From Cohnella lupini (GTDB lineage: Bacteria; Bacillota; Bacilli; Paenibacillales; Paenibacillaceae), in contig NZ_QRDY01000012.1 of the NCBI RefSeq assembly GCF_003386205.1, positions 1 to 64,000 on the forward strand: DNA of 64,000 nucleotides, read 5' to 3'. The position numbers and the translations under genes were made by a program. Below, piece after piece: positions 43,057-52,836 of this stretch (position 1 is its first letter; every line of letters starts with the position of its first letter). Below the pieces are notes generated by a model. It was not told the DNA's origin, made no database searches, and saw only the letters and a program-made list of their open reading frames with translations.

Positions 43057-44283
43057 ATGAGTCTACATTTCGGATCTCTATTCTGGCCTAGCACTTATCC
43101 CGATCCGACCCGTTTTCCCGCGTTGAAAGCCCGTGGGAAAACGCGTGCCGTTATCGTCGGCGGAGGCATGTCGGGCGTCATGTGCGGCTATGTGCTGGCG
43201 CGCAGCGGCATTGACGCCGTCTTGATCGAACAAAATACGATCGCGTCCGGAAGCACCTCGGCGAATACGGGATTATTGCAATATTCCAATGACAAAATGT
43301 TAAGCGAATTCGTCGATCAGATCGGCGAAGACGACGCCATACGGTTCTATAAAGCCTGTAAACAGGCGGCCGAGCAGCTAAACAACATCGCCGAGGGATT
43401 GCGGAGGGAAGTCGACTTCAAGCGTCGAAGCAGTCTCTATTACGCCTCGACGCCTAAGGATGTACCCTCTTTACGAAAAGAATTCGATATGCTTCATGGA
43501 AATGGTTTCAGCGCGGAATGGTGGGACGAAGAACAAATCGCAGCTCATTTCCCTTTTCGCAAAGCAGCCGCCATAGTAACGCGAGGAGACGCCGAGGTAA
43601 ATCCCTTTCTGTTCGTTCATGCTTTGGCGGAAGAAGCCGCTCTTAGCGGCTTGGCCATTCACGAGAAAACCGCGTTGTTATCCGTCGACAAATCCGCGAG
43701 CGGATATGTCGTTAAGACGACCGAGGGAGAGATCGAGACGGAACATGTCATATACGCGGTCGGGTACGTACCGGAGCAAGCCGGCGGACGATGGATCAAA
43801 GCGCAGATCAATCGTTCTTACGCCATCGTCACGGATCCTGTTGCCTCCTTGTCGGAATGGCATCAACGTTTTCTGCTGTGGGAAACGGAAAGACCTTACC
43901 TCTACATAAGAACGACGACGGACAATCGCATCATCGTCGGCGGCTTGGACGAGAATATCCGTCAGCCCGTGTTATCCGAATCGGAGCTTCATAGCCGGTC
44001 GATGAGGTTGATGTCCGAGCTCCATCTCATGTTCCCGGACTTAACCCCCGAAATCCGTTACGAATGGTGCGCAACCTTCGGAGAATCCGAAGACGGGCTT
44101 CCGTGGATCGGCGAAGATCCGGATCGTCCCGGTCAACACTACTGTTTGGGTTATGGAGGCAATGGCACCATATACAGCATGCTTGGTGCAGAGATCATCC
44201 GCGACCGCCTTCTAGGCGTGGATAATCCCGTTGCGCCGATCGTTCGTCCCGACAGGACAGTTACCGTTTCAAGCCAGACTTGA
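43057..44283 (+). CDS. FAD-dependent oxidoreductase (DAO family)
   Basis: A 408-residue flavoprotein. The FAD dinucleotide loop AVIVGGGMSGVMCGYVLARS is near residue 31, followed by VLIEQNTIASGSTSANTGLL typical of DAO-fold amine or amino acid oxidases, and a C-terminal DGLPWIGED...CLGYGGNGTIYSML. The substrate is probably an amino acid or secondary amine. The start has AAGAGGTG eight bases upstream. It stands alone among stress genes, oriented away from sigB. Confidence 0.87.
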   Translation: MSLHFGSLFWPSTYPDPTRFPALKARGKTRAVIVGGGMSGVMCGYVLARSGIDAVLIEQNTIASGSTSANTGLLQYSNDKMLSEFVDQIGEDDAIRFYKACKQAAEQLNNIAEGLRREVDFKRRSSLYYASTPKDVPSLRKEFDMLHGNGFSAEWWDEEQIAAHFPFRKAAAIVTRGDAEVNPFLFVHALAEEAALSGLAIHEKTALLSVDKSASGYVVKTTEGEIETEHVIYAVGYVPEQAGGRWIKAQINRSYAIVTDPVASLSEWHQRFLLWETERPYLYIRTTTDNRIIVGGLDENIRQPVLSESELHSRSMRLMSELHLMFPDLTPEIRYEWCATFGESEDGLPWIGEDPDRPGQHYCLGYGGNGTIYSMLGAEIIRDRLLGVDNPVAPIVRPDRTVTVSSQT

Positions 44284-44295
44284 TGGAACAAAACG

Positions 44296-44342
44296 AAGCC
44301 CGCTCATTCCCACAACCAATGGTGGAAACGAACGGGCTTTGT
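44296..44342. terminator. Terminator between convergent genes
   Basis: AAGCCCG (44296-44302) pairs with CGGGCTT (44333-44339), extended by imperfect inner pairs, followed by T residues on the plus strand. Confidence 0.7.
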
Positions 44343-44409
44343 TCATTCAATCTCGTTACTAAATCCGGATTCTTCGACCGCGAATGGAGAAATAACCTAT
44401 TCTTACTCG

Positions 44410-44892
44410 TCAACCCAAGACATCAGCCCCGGCATGCTTAAGCAGACTTTGAGAACTAATATCCGAGTCCGCATCAGACACGAGAACGTATTTCCCATTC
44501 TCGATCGCATGGCCGCACCGTTCCGCGGATTGGCTTGGAATTCCGATAGCCCGAAGGATTCTTTCGCTATCCGGAACATCGTCCGAACCGAGTCCGGCGA
44601 GAATGACGCCGGACGGTCCCGAGCTGCTTACGGAAGTACTGCCCACCGGATAACCCGCCGCGATAGGCGCGACGCCGAGCGGGAAGCTCCCGTCATCGTC
44701 GTGACTGCGAGCCGATTCGATTCTGTATAACTCCTCTATGTTAACATTGCCGTCTGAAGCCAGCATCGGAGCGCCTTCCCTGTTATTCACGACCACCCGG
44801 ATCTCGTCTTGATCGACCCCCGCTTCGCGAAGCAGCCGAATAGCGTCCAATACATCCTCTTCCTTCTCGAAAATACCGATAGATATCGCCAT
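44410..44892 (-). CDS. YflT/GSP17M-domain general stress protein
   Basis: A 160-residue protein of the heat-induced stress protein YflT group. The domain starts ISIGIFEKEEDVLDAIRLLR with DEIRVVVNN and covers the first 60 residues; a Gly/Ser-rich middle (SVSSSGPSGVILAGLG) and an alpha/beta tail follow. GGAGGG lies six bases before ATG 44892. A SigB-type promoter lies upstream, so it is a likely SigB regulon member. Molecular role unknown. Confidence 0.78.
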   Translation of the reverse strand: MAISIGIFEKEEDVLDAIRLLREAGVDQDEIRVVVNNREGAPMLASDGNVNIEELYRIESARSHDDDGSFPLGVAPIAAGYPVGSTSVSSSGPSGVILAGLGSDDVPDSERILRAIGIPSQSAERCGHAIENGKYVLVSDADSDISSQSLLKHAGADVLG

Positions 44893-44942
44893 GTTATACC
44901 CTCCATTCACGTATTGCCCTCTGCGAGCTTATATACATAGGT

Positions 44943-44968
44943 ATACCCTGAACGAAGCGCTTTGAATC
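44943..44968 (-). promoter_or_regulatory. SigB-type promoter of the YflT-like gene at 44410
   Basis: On the minus strand GATTCA (44963-44968), 14 bases, GGGTAT (44943-44948). The -10 is a perfect SigB match; the -35 is weaker. Confidence 0.6.
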
Positions 44969-44995
44969 GATTATCCTGCATTTACGAAATCGCCG

Positions 44996-46630
44996 TTAAG
45001 CGGGCAATGTAGGCGACCAATCGAAAGGAGCTACCGAAATGGCGCAGACAAAATGAGCCCCCGGTCCTTCCTGCTTCTCCAACCGGATTTCTCCGCCCAT
45101 CGCTTTGGCAAGGGCATGGCTTACCGCAAGACCCATGCCCATCCCGCCGAATTTGCGAGTGAGGGACGAATCGAGCTGGGAGAACGGCAAGAACAACAAT
45201 TCTCTTTTCTCCTCGGGAATTCCTATGCCCGTGTCTTTGATCGACGTTTCCAGTTCTATTTTGTCGGTGTCCCCAACCTCCGGCTTCTTCGCACGCACCG
45301 AGATTTCGACGCCTCCTCGCGAGGTGAACTTCACCGCGTTTCCGATAAGCCGCGACAGAATTTGCCTGTATCGCAGGGGATCCCCAACGATATATTCCGG
45401 AACGCTCGAATCGAATTCGCATTTCCACTCGAGCGATTTTTGTCCGGCTTCCTCTTCGAAGGATGCCATCGCGTATTCGATCGTCTCCCGTACGGAGAAG
45501 GGCTGCACGTCAAGCTCCAGCTTGCCTGACTCCAGTTGGGTAAACTCCAAAATATCGTTCATTATCGTTAACAACCGACCGGCATTCTCCCTAATCGCTT
45601 GCGGGAAGGCTCTTTGCTCTTCCGAAACGGAAGACTCTAGGAGCAACTCGCTCATTCCGATCAATCCGTTCATCGGCGTGCGGATTTCATGACTGATGAC
45701 GGCCAAGAACTCGCTCTTGGCTCTAGACGCCCTTTCGGCTGCGTTCTTCGCCTCCGTTAACTGGCGAAGAGTGCCTTTGCGCTCCGTAATGTCCCGTACG
45801 GTGCAAGCGAACAAACGTTGTTGGTTGATCACGGAATCTCCCAATTGGATCTCCGCTTCGAAAGCAACCCCGTTTCTCCTAACCGCGACCATCTCGCTTA
45901 CGAGTCCGGTCAAATACCGTGCGTCGCTTGCCGAACCTTGTAGAGCGGCAAGGTTAGGCCTTCGCATTTCGGCTAGATTGGGAAGCACCAGTTCCGCATT
46001 GACCCCGATCATATCCGCGGCGGGGTAACCGAAAAGTCTCTCCATAGCAGGATTAACCGACAAAATGATTCCTGCTCCATCGAAGGTAAACATACCGTCG
46101 ATCGAGGTGTCGAATATCATTCTGGATATGGCTTCCTCGGTAGATAGATCGTAGGTTACCCTTAAGAGCTCCATATTTACCGCTTCAAGCTCCGCTTTCT
46201 GTTCATGCAGCTCGTTACGTTTCGCTTCCAGCTCGCGTTTATTCTGATACAGCCTTACGAAAGCCGCTATCTTGGCCTTCACGATCGACGGAGTAATCGG
46301 TTTGACTAAATAATCGATCGCCCCCGCGGAGTAGCCTTCGAATTGATCAACCGTATCCCTGCTTGTCGCCGATATAAAAAGAATCGGAGTGTCCCTCGTC
46401 TTCTCCCTGGCTTTGATCAACCGAGCGGTTTCGAACCCATCCAACCCTGGCATTTGGACGTCCATGACGATGACCGCGAAATCTTCCCGTAGCAAATACC
46501 GCAGCGCGGCTTCTCCGGAGTCTGCCCGAACCAAGCGATAGCCTTCCCCCGCCAATGTCGCTTCCATTACGAGCAAATTTTCAACGTGGTCGTCCACTAA
46601 GAGCAGCGACACGGGTGTGACGTCAGGCAA
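44996..46630 (-). CDS. Receiver-PAS-histidine kinase protein, last gene of the rsb signalling operon
   Basis: A 544-residue cytosolic sensor. An N-terminal receiver domain (phospho-acceptor Asp57 in [13 protein letters not shown]) is followed by a coiled coil (130-160), a PAS domain (165-285), HisKA with His314 ([13 protein letters not shown]) and an ATPase domain with [12 protein letters not shown] and [20 protein letters not shown] receiver at the front suggests it takes a phosphoryl group from, or is tuned by, another kinase, possibly the neighbouring RsbK-like one. The start is TTG with GGAGG eight bases upstream, 22 bases after the CheR-type gene. Confidence 0.88.
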   Translation of the reverse strand: MPDVTPVSLLLVDDHVENLLVMEATLAGEGYRLVRADSGEAALRYLLREDFAVIVMDVQMPGLDGFETARLIKAREKTRDTPILFISATSRDTVDQFEGYSAGAIDYLVKPITPSIVKAKIAAFVRLYQNKRELEAKRNELHEQKAELEAVNMELLRVTYDLSTEEAISRMIFDTSIDGMFTFDGAGIILSVNPAMERLFGYPAADMIGVNAELVLPNLAEMRRPNLAALQGSASDARYLTGLVSEMVAVRRNGVAFEAEIQLGDSVINQQRLFACTVRDITERKGTLRQLTEAKNAAERASRAKSEFLAVISHEIRTPMNGLIGMSELLLESSVSEEQRAFPQAIRENAGRLLTIMNDILEFTQLESGKLELDVQPFSVRETIEYAMASFEEEAGQKSLEWKCEFDSSVPEYIVGDPLRYRQILSRLIGNAVKFTSRGGVEISVRAKKPEVGDTDKIELETSIKDTGIGIPEEKRELLFLPFSQLDSSLTRKFGGMGMGLAVSHALAKAMGGEIRLEKQEGPGAHFVCAISVAPFDWSPTLPA

Positions 46631-46652
46631 CTCGCCCCCTCCTTTCTTACGA

Positions 46653-47492
46653 TTAACGAATTTTCCTGAATATCCTTTGCTGATCGTTCCAGGTTTCGTA
46701 TCGTTCGGCCACCGGCGTGAAAGAGATGGATTCTTTGCCCCCGACGATCAAAAAACCTTGCTTCGCCAGGCTTTCGTAGAACAGCCGATGGACTTGGTCT
46801 CTAAGCTGAGCGTTAAAATAAATCATGACGTTGCGACACATGATGACGTGAAATTCATTGAAAGATTGGTCGGTTACCAGGTTATGCCGAGCAAATACGA
46901 TATTGTTTCGAAGATAAGGCTTCAGCATCACGATTCCATGATCGGAAGCATAATAATCCGAAAATGATTGCGCTCCTCCGGATGCTTGATAGTTCTTCGT
47001 ATACAGCTTCATATTGTTAATCGGAATGATCCCGTCTTTGGCTCTTTGCAAGGCATTCTCGTTGATGTCTGTCGCATAGATGCGAGTTTTGTCCAGCAGG
47101 CCCTCTTCATGGAGCATAATGGCCATTGAATGAACTTCTTCGCCCGTCGAGCAGCCTGCATGCCATATCCGAATATAGGGAAGATTCCGCAATAACGGAA
47201 CGACTTCCTTCCTGAACGCTTGGAACATGTCGGGATCCCGAAACATTTCCGTTACGGGAATGACGAGATCTCCTAGCAGACGGAGAAAAGTATCCGAATC
47301 ATGCATTACCCGTTCCTGCAGGAATGAAACATTAGCCAGTCCTTCCAGATTGATCCGGTGCCAAATGCGCCGGCGGATCGAAGCATAGGAATAGTTGCGA
47401 AAGTCGTACCCGTATCTGCGATAAATCCCTTCCAGCAACAAGGTGATTTCGATTTTCTCCAGTTCGCCTTCCGAGGATTCATGCTTACTCAT
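46653..47492 (-). CDS. rsbM: CheR-type methyltransferase, RsbM-like
   Basis: A 279-residue SAM-dependent glutamate methyltransferase with an N-terminal helical domain ([20 protein letters not shown]) and a SAM domain with [31 protein letters not shown] and [13 protein letters not shown], all typical of CheR. No chemotaxis receptors or CheB lie here. In Bacillus cereus a CheR-like protein, RsbM, methylates the hybrid kinase RsbK and dampens SigB activation; the gene order here points to the same role. Its start overlaps the kinase stop (ATGA). Confidence 0.85.
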   Translation of the reverse strand: MSKHESSEGELEKIEITLLLEGIYRRYGYDFRNYSYASIRRRIWHRINLEGLANVSFLQERVMHDSDTFLRLLGDLVIPVTEMFRDPDMFQAFRKEVVPLLRNLPYIRIWHAGCSTGEEVHSMAIMLHEEGLLDKTRIYATDINENALQRAKDGIIPINNMKLYTKNYQASGGAQSFSDYYASDHGIVMLKPYLRNNIVFARHNLVTDQSFNEFHVIMCRNVMIYFNAQLRDQVHRLFYESLAKQGFLIVGGKESISFTPVAERYETWNDQQRIFRKIR

Positions 47493-50400
47493 CGATGTAA
47501 CCACACTCTCATAAGGGATAGAAGTTGATCCGTATTCACCGGCTTCGTAATATAGTCCGAAGCGCCGGCTTCGATGCATTTATTGCGATCGTCCTTCATG
47601 GCTTTGGCAGTCAACGCGATAATCGGGATTTTGTTCCATGCTGAATTTTCCCTTATCCGCTTCATCGCTTCGTACCCATCCATTTCGGGCATCATGATAT
47701 CCATCAAGATCAGGTCGATATCGGTCTCCGTCTCTAGCTTGCTTAAAGCTTCCAGGCCGTTCTCCGCATAGACGACTTTCATGTTTTTATGTTCCAGCAC
47801 GCTCGATAAGGCGAATACGTTACGGACATCATCGTCGACGAGTAATATTCGTTTGCTGTCGAACGTGGCTTCATGTCGATGCAGCTTGCTCAGCAGACTT
47901 CTCTTGTCTTCCGGAAGCTCGGATTCCACCCGATGCAGGAATAACGCGGTTTCTTCCAGCAGACGTTCCGGCGACTTAACGTCCTTAAGAATAATGGAAT
48001 CCGAGAAGTGCCGCATTTTCGTGACGATTTCGTCGTTCTCCTCGTTGCCTCCATGCACGATAATCGGAATTTTCCTTAGCTCATCCGAGCGTTGGATGCG
48101 ATCCAGAAAATCGATTCCGGATCCGTCCGGCAAGCTGGAGTCCAATACGATGCAATCGTAGGACAGTTTTTGCAATTCGTTCCATGCGCTTTCCGCATCC
48201 GGAACGGCTATTACGTTAACGTCATCGTAGACGATCAGCTTAGTCAGGCTATCGCGCATATCCTCCTGCTGCTCAACAAGCAACAGATGTTTAGGCTTAC
48301 GCTCCAGCACCTTCGCGAGTTTGAGGAACACCTTGTCCAGTTGTTCACCGGTTGCCGGCTTCTGAAGATGGTCGATCGCTCCCATTCGCAGCCCTTGCGA
48401 GGATTGTTCGACGACGGAAATCACGTGCACGGGGATATGGCGAGTCTGCGGATCGCCTTTCAGTTCGATAAGAACCGACCATCCGTCCGTCACGGGTAAT
48501 TGGATATCGAGGATGACCGCATCCGGTTTCAAGGATTTGGCTAATTCGAGCCCCTCGTCGCCTTGAATGGCGATTACCCCTTTAAAGCCTCGCGAATGAG
48601 CCATCTCAAGAAGTACCTTGGCGAAATTGACGTCGTCCTCGACGATAAGCAATACCTTGTCTTCCTTGGCCAGAGTTGCGCGGTCATCGTCAGGCTTGAC
48701 TTCCGGTTGAACCGCTACCGTCGTTTCCGAGGAAATGGCCGTAAGCTTGGAGGTGTAGTTCCCCTGTAGCTCCTCCATAATTGGAGCGTTATCTTGGATT
48801 CGTTCGGGAACGACAAGAGTGAACGTACTCCCTTCGTCAACCTTCGTCTCCAAGTGAATCCAACCGCCGAGCAGATGGGCAAGCTCCCTGCTGATCGTAA
48901 GCCCAAGGCCCGTACCTCCGTATTTCCGGCTGGTCGTACCGTCCGCTTGCTGGAAGGCTTCGAAAATAAGCTCGCTTTTGTCGCTGGCGATGCCTATACC
49001 CGTATCGGTAACGGCTATCGCGACATAATCAACATCTCGCTTCCAGTTGCTCGAACGTAGCTCGTTCTCGTTAGGTTTGCGAATTTCGACGGAGACGGAA
49101 CCTTGATCGGTAAATTTAATCGCATTGGATAGCAGGTTTCGGACGATCTGCTTGAGCCTATGTCCATCCGTCCAAATCGCTCCCGGAGTATCTTCGGAAC
49201 GCTCCAGAACAAGCTTCAGATTTTTCGAATCGGCCATCGGCGTATAGAGATGGTCTAGGAACGTAGCGATATCGTCCAAAACCGTCCATTCCGGATGGAT
49301 ATCCATCTTCCCCGCATCCACTTTGGATAAATCCAATATTTCATCGATCATCTTTAGAAGATCGTTGCCCGAGTAATGTATCGTGCGCATATACTCGCGC
49401 TGCTTGTCCGTTAAGTTCCCTTCTTTGTTTTCGGCAAGAAACTCGGAAAGAATAAGCAGGCTGTTCAACGGAGTTCTCAGCTCATGGGACATATTCGCCA
49501 GAAACTCCGACTTGTATTTGCTGGTCAACGCCAATTGAATAGCTTGGCGCTCTAGCTCGGAATTGGCTTGCGCGATCTGGCTGTTCTGCTTCTCGACCTG
49601 TTGGACGTGTTGCTCCAATGCCTGAGTCTTGACCGTCAGCTCTTGATTCGCGTGCTCAAGCTCTTCCTGTTGCTGCTGCAATCGATTCTCCGACTTCTTC
49701 AACTCGTTCCGCTGGCTCTCCAGCATATCGTTCGTCTCCCGCAGCTCTTCCTGCTGGCTGACGAGTTCTTCCGACTGGGCTTGAAGCTCTTCCGTCATCG
49801 CCTGCGATTCCCTTAGCAATTCTTCTACCCGCTGGCGAGACCGCATATTGTTGATAATCGTTCCAAGCCTATCGCTTAGTGCCTCGAGCAATTCGCGGTT
49901 TTCCGGGCTGAAGCCCGTTAATGAAGCTAGCTCGATGACTCCGATAACCGTGTTTCCGTACTGTATCGGTTGAATCATAAGCGCCTTAGGCTCAGCATCC
50001 CCGAGACCCGAGCTCACCTTCATGTATCCTTGCGGCATTTCATCGACCACTATTGGTTTCGCATCCCTATAGCTCTGTCCCGTCAGTCCTTCTCCGGAAT
50101 GAATGAAATGCGGTGCCGTCGAAAGCATCCCGCTCCCGTCATCTCCCGACTTCGCGTACGAGCCGTTCAATTCCAATCTCTTCGTTCCCGGGGCTGGATC
50201 GTTTAGATAGAGAAGCCCGTATGAAGCGCCGAGCACCGGCGCGAATTCGGAAATAAAGGACTGCGAGACTACCTTTACGTCGGAGTCCTCCTGCAATAAT
50301 TCCGTCACGCGGGCAATTTGTTCGTTCAATCGCCCTTGCCTTCTCTGAACCTCGGACAACATGGCTTCCCGCTCATTCTTGAGCTGCAGGTCGAGGGCGA

Positions 50401-51148
50401 TTTGCTTGAACACCTGCGCCAATTGCCCGAGCTCATCCTGCGACTTGATATCGAATCGCGCGAACCCCTTAAGCCGGCCTTTGCCGAACCGATCCGCCAT
50501 CCGACCCAACAAATGAAGCCCTTTCGTAATGCTCGGGAAAACCCAAACTACGATTCCCAGCCCGAGCAGCAAACCTACGATCGTAAAGATCGCCACCATT
50601 CGGACGGACCGATCATACAAGCTTTGCGATTGCTCCATTTCCTCTTTCAAGGCGATTTCCTGGGTTTTCACCAGCCCGTCCATCGAATCGATGACTTGCC
50701 TTTGCTCGTTTCGGAGCTTGTCCGCATATAATTTCTTAGCCTCTTCCACTTTGCCTGTTTGAAGAAGCTCGATAAATTGTTTCAATGATGCCGTGTAACC
50801 CTCGGCCGTTTTCATGATACCGTTCATTTGTTCCTGTTCGGAGCTGTTGAGCTCCAAATTCTGCAAATTCTTGAATTGCTCCGCCGCAGTCGTTAATCTT
50901 GTCGTAATTTCCTGGACGCCTTCGTTTGGATCCTGATCGCCGATCATGATATCGTTCATCACGCGACCGGAGGAATTAATCTCCCCTCTTACCGCTAGGG
51001 CCGCGGTGACCTTCTCGAAGCGGTTGTCGTAGAAATGATTGATGGAATGATGCATTTGGCTTAAACGTTCGTAACCGAACGAAGTCACGCCTAACAAGAG
51101 CAAAAGCAATAAAGTAAATCCGATCGTCAATTTCGACTTGATTTTCAC
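47489..51148 (-). CDS. rsbK: Hybrid sensor histidine kinase with three receivers, RsbK-like
   Basis: A 1219-residue membrane kinase. Two membrane helices (about 8-25 and 183-205) enclose a helical outer sensor, then HAMP (206-260), GAF (about 283-437), a Gln/Glu-rich coiled coil (438-545), HisKA with His555 (ANMSHELRTPLNS), HATPase (DTGIGI, GGTGLGLTISREL) and three receivers with acceptors Asp881, Asp1003 and Asp1150. The middle receiver has lost part of its acidic pocket (VEQQED). Layout and neighbours match B. cereus RsbK, which feeds a receiver-PP2C phosphatase to activate SigB. Its start overlaps the phosphatase gene by four bases. Confidence 0.87.
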   Translation of the reverse strand: MKIKSKLTIGFTLLLLLLLGVTSFGYERLSQMHHSINHFYDNRFEKVTAALAVRGEINSSGRVMNDIMIGDQDPNEGVQEITTRLTTAAEQFKNLQNLELNSSEQEQMNGIMKTAEGYTASLKQFIELLQTGKVEEAKKLYADKLRNEQRQVIDSMDGLVKTQEIALKEEMEQSQSLYDRSVRMVAIFTIVGLLLGLGIVVWVFPSITKGLHLLGRMADRFGKGRLKGFARFDIKSQDELGQLAQVFKQIALDLQLKNEREAMLSEVQRRQGRLNEQIARVTELLQEDSDVKVVSQSFISEFAPVLGASYGLLYLNDPAPGTKRLELNGSYAKSGDDGSGMLSTAPHFIHSGEGLTGQSYRDAKPIVVDEMPQGYMKVSSGLGDAEPKALMIQPIQYGNTVIGVIELASLTGFSPENRELLEALSDRLGTIINNMRSRQRVEELLRESQAMTEELQAQSEELVSQQEELRETNDMLESQRNELKKSENRLQQQQEELEHANQELTVKTQALEQHVQQVEKQNSQIAQANSELERQAIQLALTSKYKSEFLANMSHELRTPLNSLLILSEFLAENKEGNLTDKQREYMRTIHYSGNDLLKMIDEILDLSKVDAGKMDIHPEWTVLDDIATFLDHLYTPMADSKNLKLVLERSEDTPGAIWTDGHRLKQIVRNLLSNAIKFTDQGSVSVEIRKPNENELRSSNWKRDVDYVAIAVTDTGIGIASDKSELIFEAFQQADGTTSRKYGGTGLGLTISRELAHLLGGWIHLETKVDEGSTFTLVVPERIQDNAPIMEELQGNYTSKLTAISSETTVAVQPEVKPDDDRATLAKEDKVLLIVEDDVNFAKVLLEMAHSRGFKGVIAIQGDEGLELAKSLKPDAVILDIQLPVTDGWSVLIELKGDPQTRHIPVHVISVVEQSSQGLRMGAIDHLQKPATGEQLDKVFLKLAKVLERKPKHLLLVEQQEDMRDSLTKLIVYDDVNVIAVPDAESAWNELQKLSYDCIVLDSSLPDGSGIDFLDRIQRSDELRKIPIIVHGGNEENDEIVTKMRHFSDSIILKDVKSPERLLEETALFLHRVESELPEDKRSLLSKLHRHEATFDSKRILLVDDDVRNVFALSSVLEHKNMKVVYAENGLEALSKLETETDIDLILMDIMMPEMDGYEAMKRIRENSAWNKIPIIALTAKAMKDDRNKCIEAGASDYITKPVNTDQLLSLMRVWLHR

Positions 51149-52305
51149 GGCTTCGCTCCTCTCGGTATGACTTCGACTTTAACCAAGCACCGATCGTCCG
51201 ATCGTCCGTCTAAAGGCTTGATAACGATTAATTGTTCGATGCTGGCTTCGTCTTCTCTGGCTTGATGCAGGAAGGATGCCAGCTGTTCCAGCTGTGTTTC
51301 GTCATCCCCTTGGAACGGACTTAAGATGCCGTCCGTAAACAGATACAAAGAATCGCCGGGCGACAGCGAAATGCTTCTGGAAACGATCTCCATAGAATCG
51401 AACATGCCAAGAGGCGCGGAGCTAACCGAAAGCCTCTCCGGAAGCGACGCTTCGGCATTGTATAGCAATCCCGCCGGATGCCCTGCATTGGCATATTCCA
51501 GCGTGCGACGTTCCAAATCCAGCGTGACGTAAATACCCGTACAATAATAATGGACCAATTCGTTCTCCCACTGAAGCCCCATTAGCCTACGATTGATCTC
51601 CGCGAAAACCTTGTCAGGGGACCAGAGCGTTCTCATGGACTCCTTCAAGATAGAAGCGATGAACATACTGACGAGAGACGATGATATTCCGTGTCCCATG
51701 GCATCGATAACGGCGATCGCCCAACGATTGTCGTCGATTTTATGCCATGCATACAAATCCCCGGCTAATTCCTCCGAGGCTTGAAAATAAGCTTTAATGC
51801 GTAAATTCGATTCCTCGATTTTGTCCGGCAATACGGATTCCTGCACTTGGCGGGCGAGCAGAAGCTCCTGCCGCATCCGGGAATCCCGCTCTTTGTGCCA
51901 ATCCAGCTCGCGTTTAAGCTTGAGTGCCGAACGAATTCTCGCGAGCAGTTCCGTCTTGTTGATCGGTTTCGTCACGAAATCTATTGCCCCCGCGTCGAGC
52001 GCTTCAGCTAACTTCCGCGAATCCCCGATCGCGGTCACCATGATCACGGGAATATCCTTGAATCGAATATTTGCTTGCAGCCTGCGGCAGGCTTCGATCC
52101 CGTCCATTGCAGGCATCATTAGATCTAGCAAGATAAGATCGATATTCGGAGTCGCGATGGCGTTGCCTTCTCCATGATTATTGAGCAACTCGAACATTTC
52201 TTCCGCGGAATAAGCCACGCGAAAGTCATCGTATCCCGCCCTTTTCAGCATTTCTTGAATTACCATGACGTTCATAGCGTTGTCGTCCACGATCAATACG
52301 GTCAT
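51145..52305 (-). CDS. rsbY: Receiver-PP2C phosphatase, RsbY-like
   Basis: A 386-residue response regulator. The receiver (1-125) has acceptor Asp61 in LILLDLMMPAMDG. After a helical linker, a SpoIIE/RsbU-type PP2C domain (about 175-380) has metal-binding AGDLYAWHKI, VIDAMGHGISSSLVSM and ANAGHPAGLLY, DGILSP. When phosphorylated it should remove phosphate from RsbV and so release SigB, as RsbY does in B. cereus. First gene of the rsbY-rsbK-rsbM-kinase operon, about 9 kb from rsbV on the same strand. Confidence 0.88.
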   Translation of the reverse strand: MTVLIVDDNAMNVMVIQEMLKRAGYDDFRVAYSAEEMFELLNNHGEGNAIATPNIDLILLDLMMPAMDGIEACRRLQANIRFKDIPVIMVTAIGDSRKLAEALDAGAIDFVTKPINKTELLARIRSALKLKRELDWHKERDSRMRQELLLARQVQESVLPDKIEESNLRIKAYFQASEELAGDLYAWHKIDDNRWAIAVIDAMGHGISSSLVSMFIASILKESMRTLWSPDKVFAEINRRLMGLQWENELVHYYCTGIYVTLDLERRTLEYANAGHPAGLLYNAEASLPERLSVSSAPLGMFDSMEIVSRSISLSPGDSLYLFTDGILSPFQGDDETQLEQLASFLHQAREDEASIEQLIVIKPLDGRSDDRCLVKVEVIPRGAKP

Positions 52306-52364
52306 CTTTATCTAATCTCCTCGTGAAATCGTGTTTACGCGCGTTAAGCCCAAGCAACAAACGC

Positions 52365-52407
52365 GAATAAGGAATGAGCGACGTATTTACGTCCTCATTC
52401 CTTATTC
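52365..52407 (-). terminator. Hairpin behind the YflT-like gene at 52424
   Basis: GAATAAGGAATGAG (52365-52378) pairs perfectly with CTCATTCCTTATTC (52394-52407). It ends the YflT-like gene and precedes the rsbY operon. The T tract behind it is weak, so some read-through is possible. Confidence 0.55.
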
Positions 52408-52423
52408 CCATATGCTCCCGAGC

Positions 52424-52747
52424 TTAGTGGCGAGCCATTACCAGCACTTTGCCGTTATCCAATTCCGCCTCGTACATGCTCGCTTCGTAAGAATCGAAAC
52501 CCATCGATTCGATTTTGTTTCGCAACACGTCTCCGCGATTTCGAAACAAATTCGCAATCGTTTCGAACATGCCCTCTTCCGATAAGCCGACCTTGTTCGT
52601 ATCCGCTACCTCGGCTATCCGGCTCGTTTGATCGCTTTCGTGCGCCAGAACGTATATTTCTTTTTCCGTAAAGCCTTGTCGATGCAGGTCGTTAACGACA
52701 TCGAACGCTTCCAGACCGTTATTTACTAGTTTAGCATAAGCTTTCAT
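52424..52747 (-). CDS. General stress protein 17M-like (YflT domain)
   Basis: A 107-residue cytosolic protein with the YflT pattern throughout: YAKLVNNGLEAFDVVNDLHR, GFTEKEIYVLAHESD and an alkaline-stable end ELDNGKVLVMA. Proteins of this group are SigB-induced in Bacillus; their function is unknown. GAGGAG precedes the ATG, and a SigB-type promoter lies 43-67 bases upstream. Distinct from the longer YflT protein at 44410. Confidence 0.85.
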   Translation of the reverse strand: MKAYAKLVNNGLEAFDVVNDLHRQGFTEKEIYVLAHESDQTSRIAEVADTNKVGLSEEGMFETIANLFRNRGDVLRNKIESMGFDSYEASMYEAELDNGKVLVMARH

Positions 52748-52789
52748 GTTTTCTCTCCTCCTCTTTCGCCTTCTCTGTATGCTTATTAT

Positions 52790-52814
52790 TAAACCTAATA
52801 CTATTTACTGAAAC
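52790..52814 (-). promoter_or_regulatory. SigB-type promoter of the YflT-like gene at 52424
   Basis: On the minus strand GTTTCA (52809-52814), 13 bases, GGTTTA (52790-52795). The -35 is good; the -10 differs at two positions from GGGTAT. Confidence 0.5.
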
Positions 52815-52836
52815 ATGCGCATCATCGTCATTTTTA

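Noticed and set aside
46653-47492. CheR-type gene as part of a chemotaxis operon
   Set aside because: No receptors, CheA, CheW or CheB are near; the neighbours fit the RsbM role instead.
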